The notes under the pieces were generated by a model that saw nothing but the letters and a program-made list of their open reading frames with translations, was not told the DNA's origin and did no database searches. The translations under genes were made by a program, and so were the position numbers. Shown one piece after another: positions 63,778-64,000 of a stretch of 64,000 nt of DNA. Position 1 is the stretch's first letter. Each line of letters opens with the position of its first letter. Source of the stretch: an uncultured Pelagibacteraceae bacterium (GTDB taxonomy: Bacteria; Pseudomonadota; Alphaproteobacteria; Pelagibacterales; Pelagibacteraceae); contig CACKJD010000002.1 of assembly GCA_902600485.1 (NCBI GenBank), positions 62,001-126,000 of the forward strand, given 5' to 3'.

Positions 63778-64000
63778 TAATTAATAATTTTAAAGATTAA
63801 ATACGATGCAGGAAAAGCGAAAATCATTCCATCTATTCTATCAAGTAGACCACCATGTCCAGGAATTATCTTTCCAGAATTTTTTATTTTTGATCTTCTT
63901 TTAAAAAAGGATATTAGTATGTCACCGAATTGACTAACAAAAGATATAAAAATGATAAAAATAAAATTATAAATATTTAATATTTCAAATCTATCAATAA
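63777..64000 (-). CDS. cdsA: Phosphatidate cytidylyltransferase, C-terminal part (runs off the window)
   Basis: Partial gene; the last 74 residues are visible, ending SYLIFKIIN. The CDP-diglyceride synthase signature is clear: SFFKRRSKIKNSGKIIPGHG followed by GLLDRIDG. The usual Lys-Asp-Ser-Gly reads Lys-Asn-Ser-Gly here. It makes CDP-diacylglycerol for phospholipids. The stop overlaps the dxr ATG, as in the common cdsA-dxr pair. Confidence 0.9.
   Translation of the reverse strand, partial: IDRFEILNIYNFIFIIFISFVSQFGDILISFFKRRSKIKNSGKIIPGHGGLLDRIDGMIFAFPASYLIFKIIN

Noticed and set aside
1-64000. CRISPR arrays, insertion sequences, prophage genes, rRNA operons, replication origin
   Set aside because: Looked for and not seen; there is no repeat-spacer pattern, transposase, integrase or phage gene, and the gaps are all short.

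Overview
The window is gene-dense, AT-rich bacterial chromosome, roughly 30% G+C by eye, with genes packed almost end to end. The protein sequences and gene neighbourhoods are alphaproteobacterial. The extreme compactness, Lys/Asn/Ile-rich proteins, minimal signalling set and a phosphate/lipid-remodelling locus point to a SAR11 ('Candidatus Pelagibacter'-like) organism. That assignment is inferred from sequence features and was not tested by a search. I see no insertion sequence, prophage, CRISPR array or rRNA gene, and no gene-free stretch longer than about 300 bases.

Layout. 1-2.6 kb: argS (partial)-dgt, divergent from erpA-xthA. 2.6-5.7 kb: zinc uptake (znuA divergent from znuC-znuB-zur) around two tandem Zur-box-like operators. 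5.7-7.5 kb: small membrane protein, arsenate reductase, aquaporin-like channel and NUDIX hydrolase. 7.5-7.9 kb: a lysine-rich coiled-coil microprotein followed by an unusually GC-rich, foldable 70-base element. 8-11.6 kb: ppx-ppk for polyphosphate. 11.6-20 kb: sixA and the phosphate regulon in the order phoR, an exported orphan, pstS, pstC, pstA, pstB, phoU, phoB. 20-22.9 kb: a glycosyltransferase, a PlcP-type phosphoesterase and a diacylglycerol kinase, which match the phosphorus-starvation lipid-renovation set described in SAR11. 22.9-28.5 kb: manC, ilvD, valS. 28.5-33.8 kb: tRNA-Cys, tRNA-Asn, an XRE regulator, the aapJQMP general amino-acid transporter and tRNA-Arg. 33.8-39.7 kb: ntrY-ntrX-trkA-trkH. 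39.8-55.7 kb: conserved housekeeping backbone (ispDF, pgpA, cinA, coq10, lipA, ftsB, eno, kdsA, pyrG, secG, tpiA, ppiD-like, trpE-G-D-C, lexA, gltX). 55.7-64 kb: envelope biogenesis (cdsA, dxr, bamA, ompH, fabZ, lpxD, lpxA, lpxI, lpxB).

How it works together. The 8-23 kb block reads as an integrated phosphorus-economy island: sensing (PhoR/PhoB), high-affinity uptake (Pst/PhoU), polyphosphate storage and release (Ppk/Ppx), and replacement of phospholipids with glycolipids (PlcP, glycosyltransferase, DAG kinase). Related 11-bp-spaced TGTAAY repeats lie upstream of pstS and plcP, and a weaker copy lies upstream of phoR, so the island is probably one PhoB regulon. Arsenate reductase and an aquaporin lie a few kb away, which would suit a cell with strong phosphate (and hence arsenate) uptake.

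Most distinctive observations: the orphan GC-rich RNA or micro-ORF element at 7798-7866; the shared Pho-box words; the exported orphan inside the pho cluster; an NtrX that lacks the sigma-54 GAFTGA loop; tandem Zur operators; and several places where genes usually present in alphaproteobacterial synteny (dusB-ntrBC, pdhABC-lpd, rseP) are missing with their neighbours now abutting.
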